A stretch of 64,000 nucleotides of DNA from Lachnospiraceae bacterium (GCA_022799355.1 JAAWOG010000001.1:1-64000), one strand, 5' to 3'; positions 1 to 8,119 are shown, counted from the stretch's first letter. Made by a program: numbers and translations. The notes: generated from the sequence alone by a model not told the origin.

Positions 1-151
1 CGGCGGTATCCGTATTTTCCTGCACGGTCTTCACTGTGCCCGTACTTTTTTCATCCGCGCGCACCGCCATCACCGCGCCGTCCTGCAGCACCAGAATAAG
101 TGCCAGCAGAAAACTCAGTATTCTTGCCCGTAGCCTATGCTTCCTTAACAT
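1..151 (-). CDS. Secreted protein, N-terminal part only
   Basis: Only the first 50 codons lie in the window; the gene continues past the left edge. The ATG at 149-151 is preceded by a strong GGAGG at a normal distance. The visible peptide has a basic N-terminus (LRKHRLRAR), a hydrophobic stretch (ILSFLLALILVLQ) and then a hydrophilic Thr/Val/Glu-rich start, which is a Sec signal peptide followed by the beginning of a mature exported chain. No family can be named from so little. The gene diverges from agrB and shares a palindromic operator with it, so it may be a quorum-regulated surface or secreted product. Confidence 0.6.
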   Translation of the reverse strand, partial: MLRKHRLRARILSFLLALILVLQDGAVMAVRADEKSTGTVKTVQENTDTA

Positions 152-182
152 CTTTTCCTCCTCCTTCGTAAATATATTTCTA

Positions 183-188
183 TTTATA
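183..188 (-). promoter_or_regulatory. Possible -10 of the secreted-protein gene
   Basis: TATAAA on the minus strand, 31 bases before the start codon side of the gene ending at the left edge. No good -35 is seen at 17 bp, where there is only a T/A run, so transcription would need an activator. The palindromic operator begins about 32 bp upstream. Confidence 0.35.
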
Positions 189-219
189 CGATAGCAAACG
201 TATCATTTTTTTCAACAGG

Positions 220-289
220 TTGACCTCCAATGACCATATTTTGGCCTCCATTTCTTTTTTCGAGGTCAAAATATGGTCATTGGAGGTCA
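220..289. promoter_or_regulatory. Palindromic operator with four half-sites, probably for the LytTR regulator
   Basis: Two 28-bp arms (221-248 and 262-289) are inverted repeats matching at 27 of 28 positions around a 13-base centre. Each arm holds two copies of a TTGRCCTCCA-like half-site whose starts are 21 bp apart (220 and 241 on the plus strand, and their mirror images on the right). Direct repeats spaced by two helical turns are the normal binding layout of LytTR-domain regulators such as AgrA. The site sits just upstream of the weak -35 of agrB and at a similar distance from the divergent gene's -10. Regulator identity is inferred from the agrA-like gene nearby. Confidence 0.6.
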
Positions 290-293
290 GCCT

Positions 294-322
294 ATAGTTT
301 TTAAACAAATTTATGTTATAAT
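294..322 (+). promoter_or_regulatory. agrBD promoter with extended -10
   Basis: TGTTATAAT (314-322) is a consensus extended -10. The -35 position at 294-299 reads ATAGTT and is poor, as expected for an activator-dependent agr promoter. The palindromic operator ends 4 bp upstream of it. Confidence 0.6.
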
Positions 323-357
323 GAATAAAAATAAATCGTGGAAGGAGGCACGCAACA

Positions 358-969
358 TTGTTCCATAATATGGTGAAAAAAATCACTGACTATATGATAG
401 AAAAAAACATAATTGAAGAAGAAATGTTTGATATATATCAATATGGATTTGAATTAATGATCTCCAGTACGATTACCATGCTCTCCATCATGATAATCGC
501 CTGTATCATGGATTCTCCCCTTATCGGAATATTATACTTTTTTATTACGGTCCCACTGAAAGTGACTGCCGGCGGATATCATGCTCCGACCTACGCAAAG
601 TGCTTTATCATCAGTAATCTGGAATATATGGCGCTCTCCCTGACTGCCAAAGCACTTTCCGCCTTTTTTATACCTTATTACGGCTGGATTATTCTATTGA
701 TGATAAGCACCGGTTATATTTTGTTAAACTGCCCTGTTAAAAATCCCAACCACCCTGTCTCAGAGGATGTGCTTCAGAAAAACCAGCGACTTACATATGT
801 GTTGCTCGGCGTAGATACGATTGTTATAACAGCTTTGTATCTGTTGCAGCAGGAATCCTATATTTTGAACTTTAGCGTGTTATCTATTGCAGCGATTGCA
901 ATATTTATACTACCAACTAAAAAACGAAAGGAGGATAATTTTCATGATTGCTCAATCTATTCTGAATAA
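358..969 (+). CDS. agrB: AgrB-like peptide-processing membrane protease
   Basis: This integral membrane cysteine endopeptidase cuts the AgrD precursor and helps form and export the cyclic autoinducer. The 203-residue length fits the family. The motif GGYHAPTYAKC carries the catalytic pair, His75 and Cys82, at nearly the same positions as in the staphylococcal enzyme. Several hydrophobic segments follow (about 36-50, 54-68, 103-122, 145-163, 168-185). The start is taken as the TTG at 358 because GGAGG lies 9 bases before it; the ATG at 370 is too far from that site. The gene overlaps agrD by 26 bases, so the two are translated together. Confidence 0.9.
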   Translation: MFHNMVKKITDYMIEKNIIEEEMFDIYQYGFELMISSTITMLSIMIIACIMDSPLIGILYFFITVPLKVTAGGYHAPTYAKCFIISNLEYMALSLTAKALSAFFIPYYGWIILLMISTGYILLNCPVKNPNHPVSEDVLQKNQRLTYVLLGVDTIVITALYLLQQESYILNFSVLSIAAIAIFILPTKKRKEDNFHDCSIYSE

Positions 970-1075
970 GGTGGCTAAAGCGGCGCTTGGTTTTGCGAAT
1001 TTCGGTGCAAACTCCGCATCCATATTTAACCGTTATCAGCCGAAACTGCCGGATTCCTTAAAAAAGAAAAAATAA
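944..1075 (+). CDS. agrD: AgrD-like autoinducer precursor, probable serine-lactone type
   Basis: A 43-residue precursor with its own GGAGG 8-9 bases before the ATG at 944. It has the three-part AgrD plan: an amphipathic N-terminal helix (residues 1-17), a central peptide region (ANSASIFNR) and a charged tail (YQPKLPDSLKKKK). The Y-(E/Q)-P-x-x-P block after the ring region is the usual AgrB recognition segment. There is no cysteine in the protein. By alignment with listerial and clostridial AgrD, the ring residue would be the serine of SIFNR, giving a lactone rather than a thiolactone. The exact mature ends are inferred. Confidence 0.85.
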   Translation: MIAQSILNKVAKAALGFANFGANSASIFNRYQPKLPDSLKKKK

Positions 1076-1082
1076 TTTTACG

Positions 1083-1118
1083 GAGCAGAGGTTTTACGGG
1101 ACAGTATTACCTCTGCTC
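1083..1118. terminator. Bidirectional terminator between agrD and agrC
   Basis: A perfect 10-bp hairpin (GAGCAGAGGT with ACCTCTGCTC) lies between two convergent genes. On the minus strand it is followed by an AT-rich, T-rich tract; on the plus strand by TGTGTTT. It separates agrBD from the convergent agrC stop at 1124. Confidence 0.65.
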
Positions 1119-1123
1119 TGTGT

Positions 1124-2431
1124 TTACGGCTCAATATCTAATATCATAATACTTGCATGAAATTTATGATTCTGCTTTTCATATTTTATCACCCCATCAT
1201 ATTTACACACGATCCGCTCTATATTATATGTCCCCAAGCCGTGACGCAGTGTGTTTTTCTTCGTCGTGATAAGCCGTTCACCTCTTATGATAGGTTCAAT
1301 CTGATAATCATTATGCTCCTCAATGATTAACGCATTATGTTCATACCGGATCGTCACTGTAATTTCTTCCTTTGCCGCCTCCACTGCATTTTCGAGGAGA
1401 TTTGCAAACAGGGAACACATATCTTTCTTTTCTATTTTAATATCCTGCACAAAAACACTTGTATGAATATTCAGGCAAATCCCTCTGCTCTCCGCCTCTT
1501 TTCTCATCTCGTTCAGAATAACATCGATGACATCGATACCTGTCCATACCTTTACCTCCGAATAATCTAATGTTTTCTGCAAGCTTTCTATATATTGCCG
1601 CGCCTGTGCCTCCTTCCCCTCCTGCAGCATATGATGCAGTGTCCTTAAATGGTGCTTCATATCATGCGCCAGGCCCGCATTTGCCACATAAAAATCATTG
1701 ATCTGCTGATAATTCTGCTCAAGCATCTCATTCTGAATATCCAAAAGACTTACTCTCATCTGCAAATTTTTACTTTTCACAATATAATACACAGCAAAAA
1801 CTCCGGAAGATACTAAAAGCACATACCCAAATAAGATTGCTGTTATACTCACTTTAAAACCTGTAAGCATCTGCATGACAATAAACGTCAGCCCCACAAG
1901 GCCCGTAACCGAAATATATGCCGTATATTTTATATCAGATATATTTATTTTCTTCTTTTTCAACTTGTTTCCAAACAGCATATTGATCAAAAACCAGTTT
2001 GTCCCGAAAATAAGCAGATACAATATACGGGGCACGCCATGCTCTTTTACCGTCGCGCGGATCAACTCTTCCCCGCCGTGAAAACCCGTCAGTAAAATCT
2101 CCACGCTTCCAAAAGTACTTAGCACAAAAAAATATCCACCGACAATTGCAATCGCATTTAAAAGATCACACCGCCAAAAAAATGGCACAAATATGATGCA
2201 CTCGACAAGCATCACCATAACGGTATATGGCGACGTCAAAACAAGACTGTTCAAAAATATAACAGTCAACAGATTACATATAACCAGTATTCCCGGAGCC
2301 GCCAGCCTGTTATATGTCCCAAAGTTCCCCCTGCTTCTTTGTTCATAAAAAATATCTACATACCGATATAAACAAACCAGTTCCAAAAAAGTATAGACAG
2401 CATCCAAAGTTTTCGATATAATCACCCACAC
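1124..2431 (-). CDS. agrC: AgrC-like sensor histidine kinase (GHKL type)
   Basis: Membrane receptor kinase for the cyclic peptide. The N-terminal half (to about residue 217) has roughly six or seven hydrophobic segments. Then come a linker helix, the phosphoacceptor region AHDMKHHL (His256) and a GHKL ATPase domain with an N-box (LFANLLENAVEAAKE) and a glycine-rich region (RHGLGTYN). This is the HPK10 layout typical of peptide quorum sensors. The start is a GTG at 2429-2431, 4 bases after the regulator's stop codon, so the regulator and kinase form one operon with the regulator first. Function is inferred from the agrBD neighbours. Confidence 0.88.
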   Translation of the reverse strand: MWVIISKTLDAVYTFLELVCLYRYVDIFYEQRSRGNFGTYNRLAAPGILVICNLLTVIFLNSLVLTSPYTVMVMLVECIIFVPFFWRCDLLNAIAIVGGYFFVLSTFGSVEILLTGFHGGEELIRATVKEHGVPRILYLLIFGTNWFLINMLFGNKLKKKKINISDIKYTAYISVTGLVGLTFIVMQMLTGFKVSITAILFGYVLLVSSGVFAVYYIVKSKNLQMRVSLLDIQNEMLEQNYQQINDFYVANAGLAHDMKHHLRTLHHMLQEGKEAQARQYIESLQKTLDYSEVKVWTGIDVIDVILNEMRKEAESRGICLNIHTSVFVQDIKIEKKDMCSLFANLLENAVEAAKEEITVTIRYEHNALIIEEHNDYQIEPIIRGERLITTKKNTLRHGLGTYNIERIVCKYDGVIKYEKQNHKFHASIMILDIEP

Positions 2432-2435
2432 TTTG

Positions 2436-3155
2436 TCATCCCCCCTTTATCCAGTATTCTCTCATCTGATTTTTCACATCTGTAATCCGGTCCTGACTGA
2501 CTGAAATCCGTTTTTTGTCTTTCAAAATGATTTCGTTGCCCTCAATCCTGTCTATCTGCATACTCCCGACAATACGTCCCCTGTCAGCCCACACAAAATC
2601 CTTAGCGGGCAGTTCCATAAATATCTGTTTTAATGATTTGCGCACCTTTATACTGTCGCCGTCAGCCTTTTCTATATATGCATATTTCCCCTGATGCCAG
2701 ATATACAGGATATTACTGAGTGAAATCCTCTCCAGCACATTCTGATTCTCCACAACATAAAACTCTTCTTGTTGCTTTTTCGCCAACTCCAGCGCATCCT
2801 TTATCGCGTCCGGAAGCATATCTATCATCCGTTTTTTGGGAATGAACCGATAGGGTTGTACTTTAAAAGATTGAAACACATATTTCTCATATGAAGAAAT
2901 AAAAATAATAATTGCTTGCGGCGAAAGATCCCTTATCTTTGCCGCAAGTTCCATCCCGCCTATTTTAGGCATCTTGATATCCAATAAAAAAATATCAAAA
3001 TATTTCCCTTTTTCCATCTCCTCTATGAGTTTCATACTCCCCTCAAATATTTCATTGTAGTATATACTCTCTGTCTTGCTACAGCATTCCTCTACCATAA
3101 GCTCAATTTCTTTAGCGTATTTCCGATCATCATCACAGATAGCAATATGTATCAT
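2436..3155 (-). CDS. agrA: AgrA-like LytTR response regulator
   Basis: 239 residues. The receiver domain starts with CDDD (residues 7-10), has the phosphoacceptor Asp59 in LLDIKMP, and the conserved switch residues FISSYEKY and IPKK. The C-terminal half (from about residue 135) is a LytTR DNA-binding domain, with VRKSLKQI and the FVWADRGRIVGSMQIDRI region. It should activate agrBD through the direct-repeat operator at 220-289. It is the first gene of the operon with the kinase, behind a TTGAAT-17-TATAAT promoter. Confidence 0.88.
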   Translation of the reverse strand: MIHIAICDDDRKYAKEIELMVEECCSKTESIYYNEIFEGSMKLIEEMEKGKYFDIFLLDIKMPKIGGMELAAKIRDLSPQAIIIFISSYEKYVFQSFKVQPYRFIPKKRMIDMLPDAIKDALELAKKQQEEFYVVENQNVLERISLSNILYIWHQGKYAYIEKADGDSIKVRKSLKQIFMELPAKDFVWADRGRIVGSMQIDRIEGNEIILKDKKRISVSQDRITDVKNQMREYWIKGG

Positions 3156-3200
3156 CTCACATCCCCCCGTAAAATCATCGCCAAGGCCGCTTTTCCGCTG

Positions 3201-3240
3201 TAGTTTTCCATTATCTTCTGTAATTTTCCATTATTTTCTG
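3201..3240. repeat. Two tandem 20-bp repeats in the agrA leader
   Basis: TAGTTTTCCATTATCTTCTG is followed directly by TAATTTTCCATTATTTTCTG (2 differences). They lie between the agrA promoter and its start codon, in the transcribed leader. They may be a regulatory site or a slippage product. Confidence 0.7.
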
Positions 3241-3252
3241 CCTTTCTCTATA

Positions 3253-3281
3253 ATTATACAAAAAAGTAGCCTGACATTCAA
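3253..3281 (-). promoter_or_regulatory. Promoter of the agrA-agrC operon
   Basis: Minus strand: -35 TTGAAT (3276-3281), 17-bp spacer, -10 TATAAT (3253-3258) preceded by TG. It places the start of transcription about 90 bases before the agrA ATG. Confidence 0.65.
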
Positions 3282-3432
3282 TGTGGATCACAGGACCGGC
3301 CGGCGCGTATTTGTATGATATGTACCGCTATGACTATTGATTTGAGGCGGGGGGATTGGATTGGTTGCTGAGATGGCTTTTTGTGACTTTTCATAACTTG
3401 AATTTGGTTTTGGAAAAATGTTGAAATTTGAA

Positions 3433-4359
3433 TTATCCCCCATTCACCTCCATCAAATTCCTCGGATGCCTGTTCACCAGAATATCCTTCTGCTTGGCGC
3501 TCGAAACATGGGTATATATCTCCGTCGTACTGATAGAGCTGTGTCCCAGCATCCGCTGTATATACCTGATGTCAACATCCTGTTCCAATAAAAGAGTGGC
3601 AAAAGAATGCCGGAACATATGCGGCGTGATATGCTGATGTATACCGGCGATCTCCGTATACCGTTTTATCATAAAACGAACCGACTGGTCCGACAGTTTA
3701 TGCCGAAGCCTGTTTACAAAAAAATACCCACAGCTCTCAATATCCTCCCGGAAAGTCTCCCGATATAAATGCAGCGCAGAAAGAACCTCCCGATTGCCAA
3801 TCTGCAAAATTCTCTCTTTCGCCCCCTTCCCATAGATCAGGACCGTATGATTCTCAAGATCGATATCGGACGGTTTCAGCGAGCACAATTCCGATATCCG
3901 CATTCCGGTGGCAAACAATAATTCTATCACCGCAATATCCCTGATATGGCATCTGTATTGATATTCCGACTCGGCATATTCTTTTTGGGAATAGATCACA
4001 GACAGAAATGTCTGAATAGAGTGAAACGGAATTGTTTTGGGAAGAAGCCTTTCCTCCCGGAATCGGATATCCAATTTCAGAAAAGGATTCTCCTCCAACA
4101 GCTCCTTGTACTCCAGATGATGAAAAAATGCTTTTAAACTTGCGATTTTGCGCTTTACCGTCTTAGATTTGTACTGTCTGTGCAAATGGGTGATAAACAA
4201 ATCCACGGTATTTTTAGAAAAACAATCCGGCATATCCGCACTGAATATCTCATACTGTTTCAGGTCGCTCCGGTATGCTTTCAGCGTCTTGGAATCCAGA
4301 CGTTTCCGGTATTCACAGTATTCAATATACTTTGCAATATAATCATTCAGGGTGTTCAT
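3433..4359 (-). CDS. Tyrosine recombinase, XerC/XerD type
   Basis: 308 residues with an N-terminal SAM-like core-binding domain (about 1-95, four helices) and a C-terminal catalytic domain. The catalytic residues are visible: Arg in TGMRISEL, Lys in GKGAKER, His-x-x-Arg in HMFRHSFATLL, His in MLGHSSISTTE and the nucleophile Tyr in IYTHV. Length fits Xer recombinases rather than the longer phage integrases. No phage or element genes flank it and no attachment site was recognised, so it may be an accessory Xer, for example a phase-variation invertase. Its role is unclear. Confidence 0.85.
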   Translation of the reverse strand: MNTLNDYIAKYIEYCEYRKRLDSKTLKAYRSDLKQYEIFSADMPDCFSKNTVDLFITHLHRQYKSKTVKRKIASLKAFFHHLEYKELLEENPFLKLDIRFREERLLPKTIPFHSIQTFLSVIYSQKEYAESEYQYRCHIRDIAVIELLFATGMRISELCSLKPSDIDLENHTVLIYGKGAKERILQIGNREVLSALHLYRETFREDIESCGYFFVNRLRHKLSDQSVRFMIKRYTEIAGIHQHITPHMFRHSFATLLLEQDVDIRYIQRMLGHSSISTTEIYTHVSSAKQKDILVNRHPRNLMEVNGG

Positions 4360-4449
4360 AAGCAGGTACTCCTTTTCTTTTGTTTTTTCATGATGATTTT
4401 GTTTTTATCCATTATGAATATCTGCTTATGTATTGTCCATCCGAAGCAT

Positions 4450-4498
4450 TAAAAAATCACTTTGAAATGATCTTCTAAGTCAGCCATTCCAAAGTGAT
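4450..4498 (-). terminator. Rho-independent terminator of the trpB-like gene
   Basis: Arms at 4456-4469 and 4485-4498 pair at 13 of 14 positions. On the minus strand the hairpin is followed by TTTTTT, about 20 bases after the trpB-like stop codon. Confidence 0.8.
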
Positions 4499-4517
4499 CC
4501 ATTCTATCTTTATTCTT

Positions 4518-5894
4518 TTACCCTTCTACCTTCGGCAGATGCGAAAAACTCTCCTTAAGCTCCGCATCGCTTGGAACATAATCCGTCATCTCCCCGTTGT
4601 GGAACCTCTCGTAAGCCACCATATCAAAGTAACCCGTTCCGGTCAGACCGAAGAGAATCGTCTTTTCCTCCCCTGTCTCCCTGCACTTCATCGCTTCATC
4701 GATGGCGACACGGATTGCATGGCTGCTCTCAGGCGCGGGAAGAATGCCCTCCACCCTCGCGAACTGTTCCGCCGCCTCAAATACACGCGTCTGCTCCACA
4801 GAAGTCGCCTCCATATATCCATCATGATAAAGCTGAGACAAAGTACTGCTCATGCCATGGTAGCGAAGCCCGCCCGCATGGTTTGCGGAAGGAATAAAGC
4901 CGCTGCCCAGCGTATACATCTTGGAAAGAGGACATACCATACCAGTATCGCAGTAGTCATAGGCAAAACGTCCTCTTGTAAAACTCGGACAGGACGCCGG
5001 CTCTACGGCAATAAACCGATAATCCCGCTCACCCCTTAATTTCTCACCCATAAACGGAGAGATCAGACCGCCCAGGTTGCTTCCGCCGCCGGCACAGCCG
5101 ATGATCACATCCGGCACGATACCGTATTTATCCATTGCCGCCTTCGCCTCTAAGCCGATCACCGACTGGTGCAGAAGAACCTGGTTCAACACACTCCCAA
5201 GCACATAACGGTACCCCGGCGTGCCCGTGGCAACTTCCACCGCTTCGGAAATGGCACACCCCAGAGAACCGCTGGTTCCCGGATGCTCTGCAAGGATCTT
5301 CCTGCCGACCTCCGTATCCATGGAAGGAGAAGGCGTCACGGAGGCGCCGTAAGTCCGCATCACTTCACGCCGGAACGGTTTCTGCTCATAGCTCACCTTC
5401 ACCATATACACTTTACAGTCCAGTTCCAGATAGGAGCACGCCATAGAAAGCGCCGTTCCCCACTGCCCTGCGCCGGTCTCTGTGGTCACGCCCTTTAAGC
5501 CCTGCTTCTTCGCATAATATGCCTGAGCGATGGCGCTGTTCAGCTTATGGGAGCCGGATGTATTGTTTCCCTCAAACTTATAGTATATTTTTGCCGGTGT
5601 CTGCAGCTTTTCCTCCAGACAATAAGCACGCACCAGAGGGGAGGGACGGTACATTTTGTAAAAGTCCCTGATTTCCTGCGGTATCGGAATATACTTCGTC
5701 GTATCGTCCAACTCCTGCTTCACCAGTTCATCGCAGAAAACAGGACGAAGATCCTCGAAACTCATGGGCTCCTTCGTCGCCGGATTCAAAAGCGGCGCCG
5801 GTTTTGTTTTCATATCCGCCCGCACATTGTACCAGTCTCTCGGCATCTCCTCCTCCGACAGATAAATTTTATAGGGAATTTTCTCGTTTGCCAT
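4518..5894 (-). CDS. TrpB2-type tryptophan synthase beta-like PLP enzyme
   Basis: 458 residues from the ATG at 5894, chosen because GGAG lies 7 bases before it; an upstream ATG gives only a short non-conserved extension. This is the longer TrpB-like (TrpB2) branch. The PLP lysine is Lys117 in NTSGSHKLNSA, the phosphate-binding glycine loop is GCAGGGSNLGG, and the PLP fold type II spans the chain. The family condenses indole or a related nucleophile with serine or O-phosphoserine. No trp operon genes are adjacent, so it may salvage free indole or have another substrate. It has its own promoter and terminator, so it is monocistronic. Confidence 0.88.
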   Translation of the reverse strand: MANEKIPYKIYLSEEEMPRDWYNVRADMKTKPAPLLNPATKEPMSFEDLRPVFCDELVKQELDDTTKYIPIPQEIRDFYKMYRPSPLVRAYCLEEKLQTPAKIYYKFEGNNTSGSHKLNSAIAQAYYAKKQGLKGVTTETGAGQWGTALSMACSYLELDCKVYMVKVSYEQKPFRREVMRTYGASVTPSPSMDTEVGRKILAEHPGTSGSLGCAISEAVEVATGTPGYRYVLGSVLNQVLLHQSVIGLEAKAAMDKYGIVPDVIIGCAGGGSNLGGLISPFMGEKLRGERDYRFIAVEPASCPSFTRGRFAYDYCDTGMVCPLSKMYTLGSGFIPSANHAGGLRYHGMSSTLSQLYHDGYMEATSVEQTRVFEAAEQFARVEGILPAPESSHAIRVAIDEAMKCRETGEEKTILFGLTGTGYFDMVAYERFHNGEMTDYVPSDAELKESFSHLPKVEG

Positions 5895-5996
5895 ATTGTT
5901 CTCCTTTTTTGCACACTTTTTCACCGGATACCATCGTCATCCGCCTGTCTTTGTATATGTCCGTTGTGCTCTTCTTTGTATTCAACATCGTTTTTC

Positions 5997-6026
5997 ATTG
6001 TAGGTTCTTCCGGGTGTCTTTGTCAA
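5997..6026 (-). promoter_or_regulatory. Promoter of the trpB-like gene
   Basis: Minus strand: TTGACA (6021-6026), 18-bp spacer, TACAAT (5997-6002). It gives a leader of about 95 bases with no recognised T-box or riboswitch. Confidence 0.7.
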
Positions 6027-6059
6027 GAAAAACAGATACTAAAAATCCATTTTTGCCGG

Positions 6060-7088
6060 TTATCCGGTTATCTCTTCCACTTCTCTCTCCGTCCTGATCA
6101 GGCCGAAAATACCTTCCGTCGCGTAAATCTCTCCTGCCTCCGTAATCAGCACCATCTCAAACTCATCCTCGTAAGCTTTCCAATAAGAAACCGCATCCTC
6201 CATCCCCATAATATAAAGAGATGTAGACAGCGCATCCGCCAGCGTACCATCCTCCGATACCACCGTCACGGAAGCCAGCTCTCCTGCCGCCGGATAGCCT
6301 GTGGCAGGATTCAGGATATGGATGTAGGTAGTACCATCCTCCTCAAAATACCGCTCATAACCTCCCGAAGTTACCACAGCGCAGTCCTCCGCATCCAGCG
6401 AAGCAACGATCTCTCCCAGTGCCCCTTCCGGATTCCTGATTCCGATCTTCCACGCCGAACCGTCCGGTTTTCTGCCAAGGACCTGTACATTTCCGCCAAG
6501 AGAAACCATGCCGGAGGTAACCCCATACTCCCGGTAAACCTCCATCACCCGCCCGGAAGCATAGCCCTTTGCGATTCCGCCGAAATCAACCTGCTGTCCC
6601 TTCCCCAAAGATACCTTATTACCTTCCACCTTCACTTTTGAGGCATCCACCAAAGGAAGCACCTCCCGCAGTTCCTCCTGTGTCGGCACATGGTACTCCT
6701 TCGTCGGAAATCCCCACAGACACATCAGCGGATAGACCGTAAAGTCAAACGCTCCCTTCGTATCCTCATAAATTTCCATTCCCCTTACAAAAAGTTCTCC
6801 CGTATCCTCCGAGACAGCCGCCGCTCCCGCCTCATTCAGTTTCGATACCTCACCGGATACGCTGCCTGTCGATAAAAGGCTGTCCAGACGCCGAACCTCC
6901 TGCACGGCAGCCTCTACGGCGGCTTCCGCATCTTTCCCGTAAGCCGTAAAGCTCATCACGGTATCCATCGCAAAAATCTCTCTGGTGCAGGATCTGTTTT
7001 GAAGATATCTGTCATACTGCCGGATACCCTGGTATGACAGTGCCAAAACCCCCAGCACCAACAGGATTTGTAATAATCTTTTTTTCAT
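6060..7088 (-). CDS. apbE: FAD:protein FMN transferase, ApbE family
   Basis: It attaches FMN from FAD covalently to threonine or serine residues of flavoproteins such as the RnfG/NqrC subunits. The start is set at MKKRLLQILLVLGVLALSY (ATG 7088), which gives a membrane-anchoring signal segment and 342 residues; the open frame extends upstream into cysK without a better start. The ApbE signature is present: FAMDTVMSFTAYG, the FGGIAKGYASG motif, VSLGGNVQVLG and TSGGYERYFE. No lipobox cysteine is seen, so it is probably a membrane-anchored extracytoplasmic enzyme. It follows cysK by 70 bases and is likely co-transcribed with it. Confidence 0.88.
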   Translation of the reverse strand: MKKRLLQILLVLGVLALSYQGIRQYDRYLQNRSCTREIFAMDTVMSFTAYGKDAEAAVEAAVQEVRRLDSLLSTGSVSGEVSKLNEAGAAAVSEDTGELFVRGMEIYEDTKGAFDFTVYPLMCLWGFPTKEYHVPTQEELREVLPLVDASKVKVEGNKVSLGKGQQVDFGGIAKGYASGRVMEVYREYGVTSGMVSLGGNVQVLGRKPDGSAWKIGIRNPEGALGEIVASLDAEDCAVVTSGGYERYFEEDGTTYIHILNPATGYPAAGELASVTVVSEDGTLADALSTSLYIMGMEDAVSYWKAYEDEFEMVLITEAGEIYATEGIFGLIRTEREVEEITG

Positions 7089-7158
7089 TTTAATTTCCGT
7101 TTCCGAACCGCCAGCGTTAACCTGCCCCGGCGTCTTTTCTCTCATCACCCGCCGCGGT

Positions 7159-8088
7159 TCAATCCTCAAACATCTCCGTAGACAGATACCGATCTCCCGT
7201 ATCGGGAAGCAGCACTGCGATCACCTTTCCCGCATTCTCCGCTCTCCCTGCAAGTTCCGCCGCCGCATGGAGCGCCGCGCCGGAAGATATACCGACCAAA
7301 ATACCCTCGCATCTCGCAAACTCCCTGCCCATCGCAAAAGCGTCCCGGCTTTCCACTCTGATAACCTCATCATAAATTTCCGTATTTAAGACCTCCGGTA
7401 CAAATCCCGCGCCGATCCCCTGAATTTTATGAGCCCCCGATCTTCCCTCCGACAGCACCGGGGAATCCGCCGGTTCCACCGCTACGATCTTCACCGCCGG
7501 ATTTTTCTCTTTCAAATATTCTCCGGTACCGCTGATGGTGCCGCCTGTGCCTACGCCTGCCACAAAGATGTCCACCTTTCCTTCCGTATCCTCCCAGATC
7601 TCCGGTCCGGTAGTCTCCCTGTGCGCTTTCGGATTGAGCGGATTTACAAACTGCCCGGCAATCAGGCTGTTCGGTATCTTTGCCGCCAGCTCTTCCGCCT
7701 TCTCGATTGCGCCCTTCATCCCCTTTGCCCCGTCCGTCAGCACCAGTTCCGCCCCGTAAGCCTTCATCAGATTCCGGCGCTCCACACTCATCGTCTCCGG
7801 CATCGTGATAATAATCCGGATGCCCAGGGACGCCGCAATCGCGGAAAGCCCGATGCCCGTATTGCCGCTTGTGGGCTCGATGATCACGGAATCCTTTGTC
7901 AGAGCGCCCTTTTCCAGGGCGTCAAAAATAATCTCTTTCGCCACTCTGTCCTTCACGCTGCCCGCCGGATTGAAATATTCCAGTTTCGCAAGGATCGTCG
8001 CATCCGGCGCAAATTTCTTCCCGAAATTTCCCGCTTCCAGAAGGGGCGTCCTGCCCACCAGTTCCGCTATGTTTTTATAGATTGCCAC
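7159..8088 (-). CDS. cysK: Cysteine synthase A (O-acetylserine sulfhydrylase)
   Basis: 309 residues, full length for CysK. PLP lysine Lys46 lies in NPAGSVKDR; the asparagine loop EPTSGNTGIG is at 71-80; the phosphate loop is GVGTGGTISGTG; GISSGAA is near the C-terminus. It makes cysteine from O-acetylserine and sulfide in the cytoplasm. The start is a GTG at 8086-8088 with GGAGGG 9 bases before it. The promoter and a Rrf2-type box lie just upstream, divergent from the rrf2 gene, which fits sulfur or Fe-S control. Confidence 0.93.
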   Translation of the reverse strand: MAIYKNIAELVGRTPLLEAGNFGKKFAPDATILAKLEYFNPAGSVKDRVAKEIIFDALEKGALTKDSVIIEPTSGNTGIGLSAIAASLGIRIIITMPETMSVERRNLMKAYGAELVLTDGAKGMKGAIEKAEELAAKIPNSLIAGQFVNPLNPKAHRETTGPEIWEDTEGKVDIFVAGVGTGGTISGTGEYLKEKNPAVKIVAVEPADSPVLSEGRSGAHKIQGIGAGFVPEVLNTEIYDEVIRVESRDAFAMGREFARCEGILVGISSGAALHAAAELAGRAENAGKVIAVLLPDTGDRYLSTEMFED

Positions 8089-8119
8089 AATAAATTCCCT
8101 CCTGCTGTCATTTTATTTT

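Noticed and set aside
180-386. Open frame of 68 codons on the minus strand between the agr gene and its divergent neighbour
   Set aside because: It runs through the palindromic operator and agr promoter, has no ribosome site and no coding character.
887-943. Nineteen-codon N-terminal extension of agrD
   Set aside because: The ribosome site GGAGG lies just before the ATG at 944, and the extension overlaps agrB in another frame.
3433-4359. Phage or integrative-element integrase
   Set aside because: The protein has Xer size and no phage, conjugation or attachment-site features flank it.
4571-6641. Long plus-strand frames opposite trpB2 and apbE, up to 364 codons
   Set aside because: They are antisense shadows of well-recognised genes, rich in His, Arg and Cys, and lack ribosome sites.
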